From: Candidatus Uhrbacteria bacterium RIFCSPHIGHO2_12_FULL_60_25 | Lineage (GTDB): Bacteria; Patescibacteriota; Patescibacteriia; 2-12-FULL-60-25 | Length of the DNA: 64,000 bases | NCBI GenBank assembly: GCA_001791275.1 | Contig: MGEH01000018.1 | Location: 1 to 64,000, forward strand | Direction of reading: 5' to 3' | Part shown: positions 49,843-58,436 of the stretch, in pieces | How the letters are laid out: each line of letters opens with the position of its first letter | Position numbering within the stretch: position 1 is the first letter of the stretch | Made by a program: the position numbers and the translations under genes | The notes under the pieces: model-generated | Database searches by the model: none | Told to the model about the DNA's origin: nothing | The model's input: only the letters and a program-made list of their open reading frames with translations

Positions 49843-50079
49843 GTCATCCCGACCGAGGCGCGTCCGACGCGCCGAGTGGAGGGACCCCTTTTCCGTTACA
49901 CCTCATACCATCCGGAACAAGGTCACGCATCGACTCACTCCTCACCTGGTCAGAAAGAAATGAGCGGGCACTTCTACATGAACATTGATCGCTTCCTTCA
50001 AACCGAAATGGAACGAGCTGGCCCGGAGTTGTCACGGAAAAGGGGTCCCTCGACTCCGCTTCGCTACGCTCGGGATGAC
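49843..50079 (+). mobile_element. Internally deleted copy of the GIY-YIG element (MITE-like)
   Basis: 237 bp with the same terminal inverted repeats as 35605-36045 (outer GTCATCCCGA and TCGGGATGAC). The inner sides align with the two ends of the full element: a start-like KEMSGHFYM is joined to IDRFLQTEMERAGPELSRKRGPS. The latter corresponds to the IASFNQKWINLAPQLLRKRGPS end of the 35575-36102 product. The nuclease core is missing. Orientation is opposite to the full copy. Confidence 0.75.
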
Positions 50080-50144
50080 CCTTGAAGAGACGCTCCGCTC
50101 GTGATGACACAAAGGGGCGCATCCGTTACCCTGTCCGCCATCCT

Positions 50145-50939
50145 ATGCCCCGCTTGCCGCGGCTCGAGTGGATCTCTGTCATCTACCTGGCGGTGTTCGT
50201 CCTCGCCGTTTTGTCGCCCAGTCTGGTCCGGCGCGACGTGTTTGGGATTCCGGAAGAACACGCGGAGGAGATTCTGATTTTTCTCTTCGGTCTCGTCGGA
50301 CTCATGACGTTCTCGTTGTACGATCGCGTGGTCGAGTGGCGTGAGAAGGAACGCGACGAGGCGCGTGATGACCGGGACAAGGCGAAGAAAGAACTCGTGG
50401 CGTCGTATGAGTACATCGGCGCGGTGAATCGTCAGAATGACGCGATGAAGCGTCTTGCGAACGAGGCTGCGACCACGCTCACGGGCGGGGAGCGCGTGAG
50501 TAAAGAGTTGTTTCAGTCGCTCGCGATGAATGCCGCAACATTGGTCCGGGGAGAACACGCTGCCATACGGTTTGTTGCTCTCGATAGATTGCGGACTCTG
50601 CGAGAGTTCCTTGTTGATCCGCTGAATCAACTTCGCGTCCCGAATAAGGATCTTAAGCTCGCGCATGATGAGGGGCGGACGCACTGTTACGTCCGAAGCG
50701 AAGACGGCCACGAGACGCTCGTGATTCCGTCGGATCGGAACGACCTCACATGCAAAGCGTTCATCCTCGTCCAGACGAGTCCGGGCGACGTGCCGGACGT
50801 GGACGCCGGTCTCCTCAAGGTCTATGCCAACCAGGCGGAGGTGCTGTATCGTGTGTTGAACGGGAACCGGGAACAGGAAACCGGGAACGGGTCAGATACG
50901 GTTCCCAGTTCCCGGATCCCGGTTCCCGATTCCGTATGA
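50145..50939 (+). CDS. Two-helix membrane protein with coiled coil and GAF-like domain
   Basis: The 264-residue product begins with two membrane segments (about residues 9-27 and 42-60). A coiled coil follows (VVEWREKERDEARDDRDKAKKELVASYEYI), then a soluble domain from about 95. Its ending HETLVIPSDRNDLTCKAFILVQTSPGDVPDVDAGLLKVYANQAEVLYRVL resembles a GAF domain. This is the plan of a membrane-bound sensory protein, but no output domain is visible. The last 25 residues (GNREQETGNGSDTVPSSRIPVPDSV) are encoded by a family C repeat, which has replaced the native end. Its stop overlaps the alaS ATG (ATGA). Confidence 0.78.
   Translation: MPRLPRLEWISVIYLAVFVLAVLSPSLVRRDVFGIPEEHAEEILIFLFGLVGLMTFSLYDRVVEWREKERDEARDDRDKAKKELVASYEYIGAVNRQNDAMKRLANEAATTLTGGERVSKELFQSLAMNAATLVRGEHAAIRFVALDRLRTLREFLVDPLNQLRVPNKDLKLAHDEGRTHCYVRSEDGHETLVIPSDRNDLTCKAFILVQTSPGDVPDVDAGLLKVYANQAEVLYRVLNGNREQETGNGSDTVPSSRIPVPDSV
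50861..50930. repeat. Inverted CCGGGAA heptamer element, family C
   Basis: A forward array of CGGGAAC units (50861-50891) faces a reverse array of GTTCCCG units (50901-50930), able to form a long hairpin. The distal 31 bases are identical to those of 52827-52857. It ends five bases before the alaS start. Confidence 0.85.
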
Positions 50940-52825
50940 CCGCTTCAGAGTTACGACAACGGTTTCTTGATTTCTTCAAGGAGAAGGGACACGCGATCAT
51001 CCCTTCAGCGTCTTTGATACCGGAAAACGATCCGAGCGTCCTGTTCACGACGGCCGGGATGCAGCCGCTCGTCCCGTACCTTCAGGGCCAGCCGCATCCG
51101 ATGGGGAAGCGCATCGCCAACGTCCAGAAGTGCCTTCGCACGGACGACATTGACGAAGTCGGCGATAACCGGCATCTCACGTTCTTCGAGATGCTGGGCA
51201 ACTGGTCGCTTGGCGACTATTTCAAACAGGAAGCCATCGGCTGGTCGTTCGAGTTTCTGACGGACACAAAATGGTGCGGCATCGATCCATTGATGCTCTA
51301 CGTCACGGTCTTCGAGGGCGACAAGGACGCGCCGCGCGACGACGATTCCATCGGCATCTGGCAGGCGCTCTTCGAGGTGAACGGCATCGCGGCCGAGGTC
51401 GGCGTGGCGGGGAAGGACGAACCGGCGAAAGGAACGCATGGTCCGCGCGTGTACCCGTATCCCAAGGCGAAGAACTGGTGGCCAGGCGCGACCGCAAAAG
51501 GTCTCTGCGGACCGGATACGGAAATGTTCTACGACACGGGCCGGAAACACGACCCGACGTTCGGAAAGGTATGCCACCCGAACTGCGACTGCGGTCGCTT
51601 CGTTGAAATCTGGAACGACGTATTCATGCAGTTCAAGCGCGAGACGGACGGCGGGCCGCTCACAAGTCTTCCGATCAAGAACGTGGATACGGGCATGGGG
51701 CTCGAGCGCATGGCCGCGATGCTACAGGGGGTCGAGACGGTCTTCGATACGGAGACGTTCCAGGTGATGTTCAACGCGCTCGAGGAACTGTCCGGGAAAA
51801 AGTACGCGTCTCGGGGCGCTGAACGGTCTTTTCGCATCATCGCCGACCACCTGCGCGCGGCGACGTTCGCGATCGGAGATGGCGCCGTCCCATCAAACGT
51901 CCAACAGGGCTATGTGGTCCGCCGCCTCATCCGTCGCGCGATTCGCGAAGGCCGCAAGATCGGAATCAAAGGACCGTTCGCGTCACGTGTCGCGTCCGTC
52001 GTGATCGGTGAGTTCGGGTCATTTTACTCGGAGCTTGAGTCCAAGCGAGCGCAGATCGTTTCCGAGATGGACAAAGAAGAAGCGAAGTTCGAGGAGACGC
52101 TTGAGAAAGGTCTCAAAGAACTGGAACGGATGTTGAAGGAGGGCGACGTCACCGGAGAAAAGGCGTTCGTGCTCTACTCGACCTACGGGTTTCCGCTCGA
52201 ACTGACGGAAGAACTGGTCCGCGAGCGGGGACAGAGCGTCAATCGCTCTCGTTTCCAGGCTGAATTCATGAAGCACCAGGAACTGTCGCGCACGTCCGCG
52301 GCGGGGATGTTCAAGGGTGGTCTTCAAGACACATCGGATGAATGTACCCGTCTCCACACGGCCACGCACCTGCTTCATCGCGCTCTGAAAAACGTCCTCG
52401 GCGAGCACGTCGAACAAAAAGGTTCGAACATCACGCGCGAACGTCTTCGCTTTGATTTCACGCACTCGGCAAAGGTCACGAAAGAACAGCTAAAAGAAGT
52501 CGAAGACATCGTGAACGACGCGATTCGTCGCGACCTTCCGGTCACGTACAAGATCATGGATATGGACGAGGCAAAGAAAGCCGGCGCCATCGGTCTCTTT
52601 GAAGACAGGTACGCGCAGGTCGGCGGAAAGATCAACGTCTACGTTGTCGGCGATGACAAGACAGATTATTTCAGCAAGGAAATTTGCGGCGGCCCGCACG
52701 TCGGAAAGACAGGGGAGCTTGGGTCATTCAAGATCCAGAAAGAAGAAGCGTGCTCCGCAGGGATCAGACGGATCAAGGCGACAGTAACCGGGAACCTGGA
52801 ACAGGGAACCGGGAACGGGTCATGA
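50936..52825 (+). CDS. alaS: Alanyl-tRNA synthetase, short form lacking the C-terminal domain
   Basis: Class II synthetase that charges tRNA-Ala. The 629-residue product has motif 1 region LFTTAGMQPLVPYL, motif 2 (RIANVQKCLRTDDIDEVGDNRHLTFFEMLGNWSLGDYF), and motif 3 VDTGMGLERMAAM. The editing domain has the metal-binding HTATHLLHRAL near residue 470 and the CGGPHVGKTGELG Cys/His site near 582. It ends soon after the editing domain, so the coiled-coil and C-Ala domains of full AlaRS (about 870 residues) are missing. The final residues NLEQGTGNGS are encoded by repeat family C. The start is the ATG overlapping the previous stop. Confidence 0.95.
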   Translation: MTASELRQRFLDFFKEKGHAIIPSASLIPENDPSVLFTTAGMQPLVPYLQGQPHPMGKRIANVQKCLRTDDIDEVGDNRHLTFFEMLGNWSLGDYFKQEAIGWSFEFLTDTKWCGIDPLMLYVTVFEGDKDAPRDDDSIGIWQALFEVNGIAAEVGVAGKDEPAKGTHGPRVYPYPKAKNWWPGATAKGLCGPDTEMFYDTGRKHDPTFGKVCHPNCDCGRFVEIWNDVFMQFKRETDGGPLTSLPIKNVDTGMGLERMAAMLQGVETVFDTETFQVMFNALEELSGKKYASRGAERSFRIIADHLRAATFAIGDGAVPSNVQQGYVVRRLIRRAIREGRKIGIKGPFASRVASVVIGEFGSFYSELESKRAQIVSEMDKEEAKFEETLEKGLKELERMLKEGDVTGEKAFVLYSTYGFPLELTEELVRERGQSVNRSRFQAEFMKHQELSRTSAAGMFKGGLQDTSDECTRLHTATHLLHRALKNVLGEHVEQKGSNITRERLRFDFTHSAKVTKEQLKEVEDIVNDAIRRDLPVTYKIMDMDEAKKAGAIGLFEDRYAQVGGKINVYVVGDDKTDYFSKEICGGPHVGKTGELGSFKIQKEEACSAGIRRIKATVTGNLEQGTGNGS

Positions 52826-52857
52826 ACGGTTCCCAGTTCCCGGATCCCGGTTCCCGA
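52786..52857. repeat. Inverted CCGGGAA heptamer element, family C
   Basis: Same build as 50861-50930 and nearly identical in the central and distal part. It covers the end of alaS, and with 50861-50930 it brackets that gene. A following direct repeat CGAAGAATAAC (twice, about 52855-52877) leads to the infA promoter. Confidence 0.85.
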
Positions 52858-52878
52858 AGAATAACCCGAAGAATAACG

Positions 52879-52908
52879 TTGACCATTTTTGCCAGAACCT
52901 GCTAAACT
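52879..52908 (+). promoter_or_regulatory. Promoter of the infA-ribosomal protein operon
   Basis: TTGACC at 52879-52884, 18-base spacer, TG-C-TAAACT extended -10 at 52900-52908; leader of about 58 bases to infA. Confidence 0.7.
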
Positions 52909-52973
52909 GCGCCCATTATCATGTGGACATGTCATCGATTCCGCTAATTCTTGCGAAAAATCATCCCATTTGA

Positions 52974-53228
52974 ATGGCGCGATACAGCCGCAATAACACA
53001 CAAGGACCCGCTTCTCCCAGCAAGGACTTCCTTGTGGTGAAAGGGATCGTGCAAGAGAACCTGCCGGCCGCTTCGTTCCGGGTCAAACTCGAGAACGGGC
53101 AGATGATTTTGTGTCATATGGCAGGAAAATTGAGGAAACACCGCATTCGGCTCACCCCCGGGGATGAGGTCCAGATCGAGATCAGCCCCTATGATTTGAC
53201 AAAAGGACGGATTATCTATAGATTCTAG
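52974..53228 (+). CDS. infA: Translation initiation factor IF-1
   Basis: IF-1 occupies the ribosomal A site during initiation. The 84-residue product has a short basic N-terminal extension ([16 protein letters not shown]) and then the S1-like OB fold. The fold contains [62 protein letters not shown], all standard IF-1. It is followed by rpmJ and rpsM as in the conserved alpha operon order. Confidence 0.96.
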   Translation: MARYSRNNTQGPASPSKDFLVVKGIVQENLPAASFRVKLENGQMILCHMAGKLRKHRIRLTPGDEVQIEISPYDLTKGRIIYRF

Positions 53229-53240
53229 TCCCTTTAAGGT

Positions 53241-53357
53241 ATGAAAGTACGCTCGTCCGTGAAGGCCATGTGCCGCGATTGCAAGGTTGTCCGGCGTAAA
53301 GGCCGGGTCGTGGTCATCTGCTCGAAGAGTCCGAAGCATAAGCAGCGTCAAGGTTAG
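53241..53357 (+). CDS. rpmJ: Ribosomal protein bL36
   Basis: 38-residue protein [27 protein letters not shown] in the gap between infA and rpsM. It has the zinc-binding Cys11, Cys14, Cys27 and His32 of the C+ type. Length and place in the operon are exactly as expected. Confidence 0.96.
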   Translation: MKVRSSVKAMCRDCKVVRRKGRVVVICSKSPKHKQRQG

Positions 53358-53403
53358 ACTCACATCACTTCTTAACCCCGGCTGAACGGTCCCCCTCACA
53401 CCT

Positions 53404-53790
53404 ATGGCACGCATTGCGGGAGTCACCCTCCCGGCCAACAAGCGCATTGATATTGCGCTCCAATACATCTACGGCGTCGGTATCACCACCGCGATGAAAA
53501 TCATCGCGGAAAGCGGCGTGCCCGCGAACGTACGCGTGAAAGATCTCACGGAGACGCAGGCGAACAAGCTGCGCGACATCGTCGAAAAGAAGTTCAAGGT
53601 CGAGGGAGAACTGAAGCGCGAAGTGCTCGGCAACATCAAACGTCTGAAAGAGATCGGCAGCTACCGCGGCACGCGGCACATCCGGAACCTCCCGGTGCGA
53701 GGACAGCGCACGCGCACGAACACGCGCACCGTGCGCGGCAACGTCCGCAAAACGATGGGTTCTGGCAAACGGTCACTCGAAAAGACATAA
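53404..53790 (+). CDS. rpsM: Ribosomal protein uS13
   Basis: Small-subunit head protein that contacts tRNA and 50S. The 128-residue product starts [26 protein letters not shown] and has [28 protein letters not shown]. Its basic tail is [17 protein letters not shown]. rpsK begins three bases after its stop. Confidence 0.98.
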   Translation: MARIAGVTLPANKRIDIALQYIYGVGITTAMKIIAESGVPANVRVKDLTETQANKLRDIVEKKFKVEGELKREVLGNIKRLKEIGSYRGTRHIRNLPVRGQRTRTNTRTVRGNVRKTMGSGKRSLEKT

Positions 53791-53793
53791 TCT

Positions 53794-54255
53794 ATGACGA
53801 AAGACGTCCAGAATCTGAAAGAGACCGCCGCGTCAGACGCGGCGGAGGGTTCGGCGTCCAAGAAGAAAGCGGCGCCGAAGGCGAAGAAGTCGAAGAAAGC
53901 GAAGCGTCAGGTTTCGACCGGCCGCGCCTACGTCCAGTCTACCTACAACAACACCATTGTGACGCTCACGGATCCGGACGGGAACGTCCTTGCCTGGGCG
54001 AGCGCCGGAAACGCCGGATTCCGCGGACCGAAAAAGGCCACGCCGTACGCGGCGTCGGTCATCGTGCGGAACGCCGTGGAGCGCGCAAACGATTACGGAT
54101 TGAAGGAAGTTCACGTGTTCGTGAAGGGCGTGGGTCAGGGGCGCGAGAGCGCGATCCGCGCGTTCAACGCGAACGGCGTGAACGTGCTGTCCATCAAGGA
54201 CGTCACGCCCATCCCGCATAACGGCTGCCGTCCGCCCCGGCCGCGCCGCGTATAA
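53794..54255 (+). CDS. rpsK: Ribosomal protein uS11
   Basis: Platform protein of the 30S subunit. The 153-residue product has an Ala/Lys-rich N-terminal extension (about residues 1-40). The core is [45 protein letters not shown] to [18 protein letters not shown]. The extension makes it some 25 residues longer than E. coli S11. Its stop codon lies inside the TATAAT box predicted for rpsD. Confidence 0.98.
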   Translation: MTKDVQNLKETAASDAAEGSASKKKAAPKAKKSKKAKRQVSTGRAYVQSTYNNTIVTLTDPDGNVLAWASAGNAGFRGPKKATPYAASVIVRNAVERANDYGLKEVHVFVKGVGQGRESAIRAFNANGVNVLSIKDVTPIPHNGCRPPRPRRV

Positions 54256-54256
54256 T
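54251..54256 (+). promoter_or_regulatory. TATAAT box at the rpsK stop, predicted leaderless rpsD start
   Basis: Perfect TATAAT at 54251-54256, six bases, ATG of rpsD at 54263. It lacks the TG extension but has the same spacing as four other genes in the window. Confidence 0.5.
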
Positions 54257-54262
54257 CATTCT

Positions 54263-54865
54263 ATGCCGCGCATCAGCTGCAAGATCTGCCGACGCGAAGG
54301 GATGTCCCTCTGCGGACGGGAGAAGTGCGCGTACAAGCGGCGTCCGTACGCGCCGGGCGTGCACGGCCCGACCGGCCGCAGCCGTCCGACCGACTACGGC
54401 AAGCAGCTCCGCGAGAAGCAGAAGGCGAAACGGCTATATGGGATGGGCGAGCGCCAGTTCCGAAACCTGTTCGAGGCCGCAACGAAGAAGCGGGGGAACA
54501 CGGGGGAGATGCTCGTCGTCGCGCTCGAGACACGCCTGGACAACGCGGTGTTCCGCGCCGGATTCGCGAAGAACCGCGCGGCCGCGCGCCAGCTCGTGAG
54601 CCACGCGCATTTCGACGTGAACGGACACAAGGTGAACATCCCGTCCTACGTGGTCCGCTCCGGCGACATCATCCGCGTGCGCGACACGAAGCGGAACAAA
54701 GGGCCGTGGAAGAACCTCTCGGAATCCATGAAGACATACCAACCCGTGTCCTGGATCGCCGTGGATGCGAAAGAAATGGCGGCGAAGATCACCGGCAAAC
54801 CGACGGGTGAGGAATTGAAACAGCCATTCGACCCTCGCATGATCGTCGAATTCTATTCACGTTAA
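54263..54865 (+). CDS. rpsD: Ribosomal protein uS4 (zinc-binding form)
   Basis: Primary 16S rRNA-binding protein. The 200-residue product begins MPRISCKICRREGMSLCGREKC, with four Cys (6, 9, 17, 22) of the zinc-binding S4 form. The S4 domain follows: LVVALETRLDNAVFRAGFAKNRAAARQLVSHAHFDVNGHKVNIPSYVVRSGDIIRV. The C-terminal WIAVDAKEMAAKITGKPTGEELKQPFDPRMIVEFYSR is typical. An internal promoter may give it an extra transcript. Confidence 0.98.
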   Translation: MPRISCKICRREGMSLCGREKCAYKRRPYAPGVHGPTGRSRPTDYGKQLREKQKAKRLYGMGERQFRNLFEAATKKRGNTGEMLVVALETRLDNAVFRAGFAKNRAAARQLVSHAHFDVNGHKVNIPSYVVRSGDIIRVRDTKRNKGPWKNLSESMKTYQPVSWIAVDAKEMAAKITGKPTGEELKQPFDPRMIVEFYSR

Positions 54866-54885
54866 GTCCTTTATTTTTTATTCCT

Positions 54886-55584
54886 ATGGAATCGCTCCTC
54901 CTGCCTTCCAAGATCCGTTACGCCAAAGGCGAACGCGCGCATGAAGGCGTCATCACCGTCGAACCGTGCTCGCCAGGGTACGGCACGACCATCGGGAACG
55001 CGCTCCGCCGCGTCTTGCTTTCGTCGTTGCCGGGCGCGGCCGTGACAGCCGTGAAAATCAAGGGCGTGGACCACGAGTTTTCCACGATCCCGCACGTGAA
55101 GGAAGACGTGCTCGAAGTGATCATGAACCTGAAAGGGCTCCGCATCAAACTGCACGGCGATGAGCCCGTGAAGCTGTTTTTGACCACAAAAGGCGAGAAG
55201 ACCGTCACCGCCGGAAACTTTGAACGGGACGCACAGGTGGACATCGTGAATCCGGACGCCGTCATCGCCACGCTGACCGACAAGAGCGCCACGCTCGAGA
55301 TGGAAGTCACGATCGGTCCGGGCCGCGGCTACCGCAGCACCGAGGAACGCGCGAAGGAAAAACTCGAACTCGGCAACATTGCGATCGACGCGCTGTACAG
55401 CCCGGTCTTGAACGTCTCCTACAAAGTGGAAGCTACGCGCGTGGGCGAGAAAACGGACTTCGATAAGCTCGTGCTCCGCGTCGAAACCGACGGGACGATT
55501 GACGCGAAGGACGCCGTGCAGCAGGCCGTTGCGATTCTTCTTGATCACTTCAACCTGCTCACGACCATCGAAGAGGAATCCTGA
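54886..55584 (+). CDS. rpoA: RNA polymerase alpha subunit (no C-terminal domain)
   Basis: Scaffold subunit of RNA polymerase. The 232-residue product has the N-terminal assembly domain: [36 protein letters not shown]-like region at about 22-57, [25 protein letters not shown], and [36 protein letters not shown]. It ends about residue 232 with [14 protein letters not shown]. The alpha-CTD found in E. coli (329 residues), which binds UP elements and activators, is therefore missing. rplQ starts two bases after its stop. Confidence 0.96.
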   Translation: [232 protein letters not shown]

Positions 55585-55585
55585 T

Positions 55586-55939
55586 ATGCGTCATCGCCGG
55601 AAACAGGTCACGCTCGACCGTAAACGCGGACCGCGCAAAGCGCTCCTCCGAGGTCTTGCGACGTCCGTGATTCTGTACGAGAACGTCAACACGACCCTGG
55701 CCAAGGCCAAGGCCGTGAAGCCGATCGTGGAACGGCTCATCACCGTCGGCCGCGTGAAATCGTTGAACTCGCGTCGCCAGCTCATGAAGACGCTCACGAT
55801 CGAGTCTGCCGTCAATAAAATTCTTGTCGAACTGGGACCGCGGTACGCCGAACGGAAGGGCGGGTACACGCGCATCATCAAGCTCGGCGCCCGCAAAGGC
55901 GACGGGGCCGAGATCGCACAGATTCAGCTCGTCAAATAG
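55586..55939 (+). CDS. rplQ: Ribosomal protein bL17
   Basis: Large-subunit protein near the exit tunnel. The 117-residue product begins MRHRRKQVTLDRKRGPRKALLRGLATSVILYENVNTTLAKAKAVKPIVERLI and ends YTRIIKLGARKGDGAEIAQIQLVK, standard L17. The frame runs open through the end of rpoA, but the family start is the ATG at 55586; a GAGGAA sequence inside the rpoA end lies seven bases before it. Confidence 0.97.
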   Translation: MRHRRKQVTLDRKRGPRKALLRGLATSVILYENVNTTLAKAKAVKPIVERLITVGRVKSLNSRRQLMKTLTIESAVNKILVELGPRYAERKGGYTRIIKLGARKGDGAEIAQIQLVK

Positions 55940-55941
55940 CT

Positions 55942-56325
55942 ATGCCATTCACGAAGAAACTGCGCGGCATGCCGCAGGTCACGCGCGCCACCCACACGAT
56001 CGACGCGACCGGCCAGGTAGTCGGTCGTTTGGCCACTCGTGTGGCAGGACTCCTCATTGGAAAGCACAAGCCAGGGTACGTTCCTCACATCGATCAAGGT
56101 GATTTCGTGAAGGTCACGAATATCGACAAAATCAACTTTACGGGAAAAAAGTGGGAACAGAAGGTGCACTTCAGCACGTCGAACCGTCCGGGTGGCTTGA
56201 AGCGTATGCCAGTCTCAAGACTTCGCACCGTGCGTCCAGGCGAGATCCTCCATCATGCCGTGAAGTACATGCTTCCTAAGAACCGTACGCAGAAGGCTCG
56301 CTTAAAGCGCATGAAAATTTCATAA
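55942..56325 (+). CDS. rplM: Ribosomal protein uL13
   Basis: Early-assembly 50S protein. The 127-residue product reads HTIDATGQVVGRLATRVAGLLIGKHKPGYVPHIDQGDFVKVTNIDKINFTGKKWEQK and ends ILHHAVKYMLPKNRTQKARLKRMKI. It is somewhat shorter than E. coli L13 (142). Its TAA overlaps the rpsI ATG (TAATG). Confidence 0.97.
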   Translation: MPFTKKLRGMPQVTRATHTIDATGQVVGRLATRVAGLLIGKHKPGYVPHIDQGDFVKVTNIDKINFTGKKWEQKVHFSTSNRPGGLKRMPVSRLRTVRPGEILHHAVKYMLPKNRTQKARLKRMKIS

Positions 56326-56885
56326 TGACTATGTCTCCCACGAAAAAGACTGCGGATAAGAAAGAGACCACAAAGAAACCGGTGAAGAAACCGGTCGCTG
56401 CGGCGAAGAAAGTCGTCGCGAAGAAAGTCGAACCAAAGGAGACCGACGCGCAGCTTGAGAAGCAGGAAGCGAAAGCGGCGGAGGCCGCGGTCGGCGGGTC
56501 GTTCATCGCATCGGTCGGCCGTCGGAAGACGTCCATCGCGCGCGTCCGGCTCCTGAAGAACGGAAAGGGCCTCATCACGGTGAACGGCAAGCCGTACGAC
56601 AAATACTTCACCGTCTACGAGCTGCGAAAACAGATCACCGAACCACTCGAGGCCGTGGGTCAGGCGACGGCTGTTGACGTGAGCGCGAAGGTGCATGGCG
56701 GCGGGATCCGCGGCCAGGCCGAAGCGATCCGTCTCGGCATCGCGCGCTGTCTCTTGGAACTGAACCCCACGTTTCGGAAGGCGTTGAAGAAAGAGGGCTA
56801 CCTCACGCGCGACTCACGCAAGAAAGAACGCAAAAAGTTCGGTTTGAAGCGCGCCCGCCGAGCGCCGCAGTGGAGCAAGCGGTAA
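56325..56885 (+). CDS. rpsI: Ribosomal protein uS9 with long Lys/Ala-rich N-terminal extension
   Basis: 30S protein whose C-terminal tail reaches the P-site tRNA. Of 186 residues, about 55 at the N-terminus are a Lys/Thr/Ala-rich extension (TKKTADKKETTKKPVKKPVAAAKK) absent from E. coli S9 (130). The core SVGRRKTSIARVRLLKNGKGLITVNGKPYDKYF, VHGGGIRGQAEAIRLGIARCLLELNPTFRKALK and the tail FGLKRARRAPQWSKR are canonical. A perfect palindromic terminator follows. Confidence 0.97.
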   Translation: MTMSPTKKTADKKETTKKPVKKPVAAAKKVVAKKVEPKETDAQLEKQEAKAAEAAVGGSFIASVGRRKTSIARVRLLKNGKGLITVNGKPYDKYFTVYELRKQITEPLEAVGQATAVDVSAKVHGGGIRGQAEAIRLGIARCLLELNPTFRKALKKEGYLTRDSRKKERKKFGLKRARRAPQWSKR

Positions 56886-56890
56886 ACGAC

Positions 56891-56920
56891 AAACGTTCCG
56901 GTGGCCACCGGAACGTTTTC
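56891..56920. terminator. Terminator of the ribosomal operon
   Basis: Perfect palindrome with 14-bp arms (AAACGTTCCGGTGG and its complement, 56891-56918), ending in TTTTC on the plus strand. Confidence 0.9.
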
Positions 56921-56937
56921 GTAATATCCTACAATGC

Positions 56938-58413
56938 ATGTCCGACGGCCGTACGATCGCCAAGAACGCCGCGTGGTTGCTCGTCGCCACCACGGGGCAG
57001 AAGCTCCTCGCATTCGTCTCGTTTACCGTGGCGGCACGTCTCGTTGGCCCGTTCGTGATCGGCGAGTATTTCTACGCAGTCGCGGTGACGAGCACGTTCG
57101 TGATCATCGCGGACTTGGGACTCACTCCGGTCGTGATCCGCGCAATTGCGGCAGGCGCAGAGGAGGGGAGACGGCTCTTGTCCGCCGCGCTCCGGCTCAA
57201 GGTCATCCTGATTCCGGTCGCGATCCTCGCGTCGCTCGCGTTCGTCATATTCGGTCGCGCGAGCCAGACCATCGTGATCACGACGGCGATCGCGACGCTT
57301 GTGATGAGCGCGGATGCTCTGTCGCTGCTCTTTTATGGCGCCCTTCGCGGACGGCAACGCCTCCAATTTGAAGCAGCAGGCATGTTCGTCGGACAGGTCC
57401 TGACCGCGTCCGTCGCGATCACTGCCGCGATTCTCGGGTGGGGCGCTCCTGGGCTTGCGCTGGCGCTCCTGGCCGCGAGTTCTTGGAACGCATGGTGGGC
57501 GTGGACGCAGGGTCGCGGCCAACAGGTCACGCCGCTCAAACCGCACTGGGGAGACGCGGCCATGCTCGTGAAGCAGGCAGTGCCGTTCGCGCTCGCCGGA
57601 ATCTTCGTGAAAGTCTACTCGTACCTGGACAGCATCATGCTGAAGGCGTTCCACGGCGAGGCGGCCGTGGGGACGTATTCGGTCGCCTACAAAGTCACAT
57701 ACGCCCTCCAGTTCCTCCCGCTCGTGTTCATCGCGGCGCTTTTTCCCGCGCTCTCGGCCGTGCACGCGAGCGGGGACAAGGCGGCCCTGAAGAGAATATT
57801 TGCAGGGTCTCTGCGGCTCATGGCGATCGCCGGCGCCGGTCTCGCCGCGGGACTGTCTGCGCTTGCTCCGAGGTTCATCCCGCTCGTGTATGGCAATCAA
57901 TTTCTCGGATCCGTCGCGCCTCTCGGGATTCTGCCCTGGGTCCTCCTCCCGATTTTTCTTGATTTCCCGATCGGATCGCTCCTGAACGCCACGCACCGCG
58001 CGCACTGGAAGACCACGGCCATGGGCGCGACCATGGTCGTGAACGCCATCATGAACGCGTTGCTCGTTCCGTCATACGGTCCGGTCGGCGCGTCATGGGC
58101 CGGCGTGGTGAGTTTCTGGTTTCTCATGCTCGTCGGGACGTTCATGGTGTGGAACGATCTCCCGTCGCCTGGCTGGTTTGCGTCCCTTCTCGGCCGGGCG
58201 CTTTTTGTCGCCGGAGGCACGTGGTACGCGATTCTGAACGTGGGCGCGATCATGCCGTTCGCGCTCGACGTGCTCTTTGGCGTCGCGATCGCGGGGACAT
58301 TGCTCCTCGTCACCCAGCTCCTCACGTTTGATGACGTCCGGGTCGGCTACGGGTGGCTCTTGCGGCGTGTGAAAGGTCCGGATCCGACCGAAGAGGCGGG
58401 GAATCAAATTTGA
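56938..58413 (+). CDS. Polysaccharide flippase (oligosaccharide flippase/MurJ-MATE superfamily)
   Basis: Integral membrane transporter of 491 residues with 12-14 hydrophobic segments, of the polysaccharide_synt/Wzx type. It should flip undecaprenyl-linked oligosaccharides. Marks are the opening NAAWLLVATTGQKLLAFVSFTVAARLVGP, SYLDSIMLKAFHGEAAVGTYSVAYKVTYALQFLPLVF in the middle and PLVYGNQFLGSVAPLGILPWV. It heads a run of three glycosyltransferase genes, consistent with surface polysaccharide export. A TAATAT box lies ten bases before the ATG. Substrate unknown. Confidence 0.9.
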   Translation: MSDGRTIAKNAAWLLVATTGQKLLAFVSFTVAARLVGPFVIGEYFYAVAVTSTFVIIADLGLTPVVIRAIAAGAEEGRRLLSAALRLKVILIPVAILASLAFVIFGRASQTIVITTAIATLVMSADALSLLFYGALRGRQRLQFEAAGMFVGQVLTASVAITAAILGWGAPGLALALLAASSWNAWWAWTQGRGQQVTPLKPHWGDAAMLVKQAVPFALAGIFVKVYSYLDSIMLKAFHGEAAVGTYSVAYKVTYALQFLPLVFIAALFPALSAVHASGDKAALKRIFAGSLRLMAIAGAGLAAGLSALAPRFIPLVYGNQFLGSVAPLGILPWVLLPIFLDFPIGSLLNATHRAHWKTTAMGATMVVNAIMNALLVPSYGPVGASWAGVVSFWFLMLVGTFMVWNDLPSPGWFASLLGRALFVAGGTWYAILNVGAIMPFALDVLFGVAIAGTLLLVTQLLTFDDVRVGYGWLLRRVKGPDPTEEAGNQI

Positions 58414-58436
58414 TGATCACGGAGTCACGTCCGGAT

